This document shows, piece by piece, positions 5,177 through 6,202 of a DNA stretch of 6,202 nucleotides (its first letter is position 1; the number at the start of each line of letters is the position of its first letter). This DNA is from Natrialbaceae archaeon Tc-Br11_E2g1 (lineage in GTDB: Archaea; Halobacteriota; Halobacteria; Halobacteriales; Natrialbaceae). The DNA is taken from positions 1-6,202 of the forward strand of contig LKNC01000172.1 of NCBI GenBank assembly GCA_001564255.1, written 5' to 3'. The translations under genes and the position numbers were made by a program. The notes below the pieces were generated by a model. It was given only the letters and a program-made list of their open reading frames with translations, did not search any database and was not told the DNA's origin.

Positions 5177-5629
5177 ATGCGTTCGAATCATCCGTTCGCC
5201 GGCGACGACCGTGCGATCGAGGGGTTACCGATCCGACTCGTGATCGCGCTCGTCGTCGGCGTCGCGAGTCTCGGCATCATGATGAACATGCTCTCGGGCC
5301 TCGGCGGGCTGGGGTCGACCGAGGTCGACGTCGAACCCGACCCCACGACGATCGATGCGGACACCGCGACGAACGTCACGTTCACCGTCGTCGACGAAGA
5401 CGGGCAGGTCGTCGAAGACGCCACGGTCATCGTCCTCGGCGGGTCGGCGACGGTCGACGGGACACCACAGGGAACGACGGACGAAGACGGCAAGCTCGAG
5501 CTCAACCTCGAGCCGGAACTCAGCCACGGCCAGCAGACCGGCACCCTCGAGGTCGACGTCGTCCCGCCCGCTGACAGCGACTACGTCGACGAACAGGACA
5601 ACAACGAGATCGTCGTGGTCGACGGCTAA
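5177..5629 (+). CDS. Single-pass membrane protein with pilin-like N-terminus and Ig-like domain
   Basis: This is a 150-aa acidic protein. Residues 1-18 (MRSNHPFAGDDRAIEGLP) form a short N-terminal tail, followed by one hydrophobic segment at about 19-39 (IRLVIALVVGVASLGIMMNML). The tail-then-helix layout, with E15-G16 just before the hydrophobic stretch, resembles archaeal type IV pilin-like precursors, but a clean class III cleavage motif is not certain. Residues about 50-150 have the pattern of a bacterial Ig-like or carboxypeptidase-regulatory-like beta sandwich (NVTFTVVDEDGQVVEDATVI ... TTDEDGKLELNL), probably outside the cell. The start is supported by the TATA box 27 nt upstream. The stop overlaps the converging methyltransferase gene by 4 bp. 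Function is unknown; the divergent ATPase suggests a surface or secretion role. Confidence 0.8.
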   Translation: MRSNHPFAGDDRAIEGLPIRLVIALVVGVASLGIMMNMLSGLGGLGSTEVDVEPDPTTIDADTATNVTFTVVDEDGQVVEDATVIVLGGSATVDGTPQGTTDEDGKLELNLEPELSHGQQTGTLEVDVVPPADSDYVDEQDNNEIVVVDG

Positions 5630-6202
5630 TCCCACTCGATCCACCCGTGTTCCCAGCCCCGCCGTGACTGGGACCGCCGCCGCACGAACTCGAGGTCCTC
5701 GCGGTCGGTCCGGTTGCGCTCTATGGAACCGGTCTGTTCGCCCTCGACGAGAAGCGGCTCGAAGGCGACCGAACCGAACGTCTCACGGGAACCGTCGGCG
5801 TCGATCGCCTCGAGTCGTTGTCGACGCCCGCCACGCGGGAAGACCAGCCGGCCATCCTCGGTCAGCTGGTCGAGTAACGGTTGTGGTGGTTCCATCACGG
5901 CGGCCTCGAGGAGGATCCGATCGAACGGCGCGTACTCGGGGAGGCCACGTGCGCCGTCCCGGCAGTCGACGAGCACGCCCTCGTAGCCGGCGTGGGCGAG
6001 GTTCTCGCGGGCCTCGTAGACGATCGGCCGGGAGATGTCGACGGCGTGGACGCGTTCGTCACCGACGAGTTCGGCGAGGACGCCAGCGGTGTAGCCGACG
6101 CCAACGCCGACGACGAGCACGGAGTGGTCGGGACGGACCGAGAGGGCCTGGAGCAGGCGGGCAGCGACGCTCGGGGAGAGGACGCGGCTCCCGAGCCGTT
6201 CG
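5626..6202 (-). CDS. Protein-L-isoaspartate O-methyltransferase family protein, N-terminus beyond the window
   Basis: About 191 residues are visible, ending GWEHGWIEWD at TAG 5628-5626. The frame stays open to the window edge, so the true start is outside; a GTG at 6120 is internal to the conserved fold and is not the start. The order of features matches Pcm: SPSVAARLLQAL, then the SAM-binding motif VLVVGVGVGYTAGVLAELVG, then HAVDIS, then DRILLEAAVMEPPQPLLDQL with DGRLVFPRGG. Pcm uses S-adenosylmethionine to methylate isoaspartyl residues in aged proteins, starting their repair. The glycine-rich loop is GVGVG where the family usually has EIGTGSG, so the acidic residue before the first glycine is replaced by V. 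This may be a divergent paralogue with altered activity. Confidence 0.85.
   Translation of the reverse strand, partial: ERLGSRVLSPSVAARLLQALSVRPDHSVLVVGVGVGYTAGVLAELVGDERVHAVDISRPIVYEARENLAHAGYEGVLVDCRDGARGLPEYAPFDRILLEAAVMEPPQPLLDQLTEDGRLVFPRGGRRQRLEAIDADGSRETFGSVAFEPLLVEGEQTGSIERNRTDREDLEFVRRRSQSRRGWEHGWIEWD

Noticed and set aside
1..6202. CRISPR array
   Set aside because: No regularly spaced direct repeats exist. The only long direct repeat is the pair of tRNA 3' ends.

Overview
The window comes from a haloarchaeon (class Halobacteria). The genome is GC-rich, most proteins are strongly acidic (Asp/Glu-rich, Lys-poor), and one gene encodes a bacterio-opsin-activator (Bat) type regulator, a family typical of haloarchaea. 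Two or three genes have a TATA-like box about 27 nt before the start codon, the spacing expected of leaderless haloarchaeal mRNAs. Genus and species cannot be told from the sequence.

Left end (1-401): the window opens on the last bases of a tRNA gene, probably tRNA-Asp, most of which lies outside. A 19-bp copy of that tRNA 3' end plus its T-rich tail recurs 156 bp later, inside a degenerate T-arm. This looks like an integration scar (att-type direct repeat). A strong 15-bp inverted repeat lies between the copies. The second copy runs directly into the open reading frame of a protein C-terminus with no start codon of its own (to 300). About 100 bp of intergenic DNA follows.

Centre (402-4030): a 703-aa receiver-GAF-GAF-Bat-HTH response regulator is followed by a 236-bp intergenic region. 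That region holds a good TATA box with a short leaderless ORF, a C-rich tract, and the structured left end of an IS200/IS605 (IS1341-type) element. The element carries only tnpB, with all RuvC and zinc-finger residues intact and no tnpA. Its end overlaps a likely omega RNA (reRNA) and closes with a perfect 8-bp GC hairpin. Its codon and base use look less GC-rich than the flanks.

Right end (4050-6202): a minus-strand HerA/FtsK-like ATPase (DUF87 type) is divergently paired with a short single-pass membrane protein that has a pilin-like N-terminus and an Ig-like extracellular domain. They share a 74-bp promoter region with one well-placed TATA box. The membrane protein converges on, and overlaps by 4 bp, a protein-L-isoaspartate O-methyltransferase gene that runs off the right edge.

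How the genes fit together: the tnpB element and the att scar mark this as a region with past insertions. The ATPase/membrane-protein pair is the most intriguing host module. A NTP-driven motor of the HerA/FtsK/VirB4 class beside a secreted, pilin-like, Ig-domain protein suggests a surface or DNA/protein-translocation function, but that is inference. No CRISPR array, complete tRNA, rRNA or integrase gene is visible.
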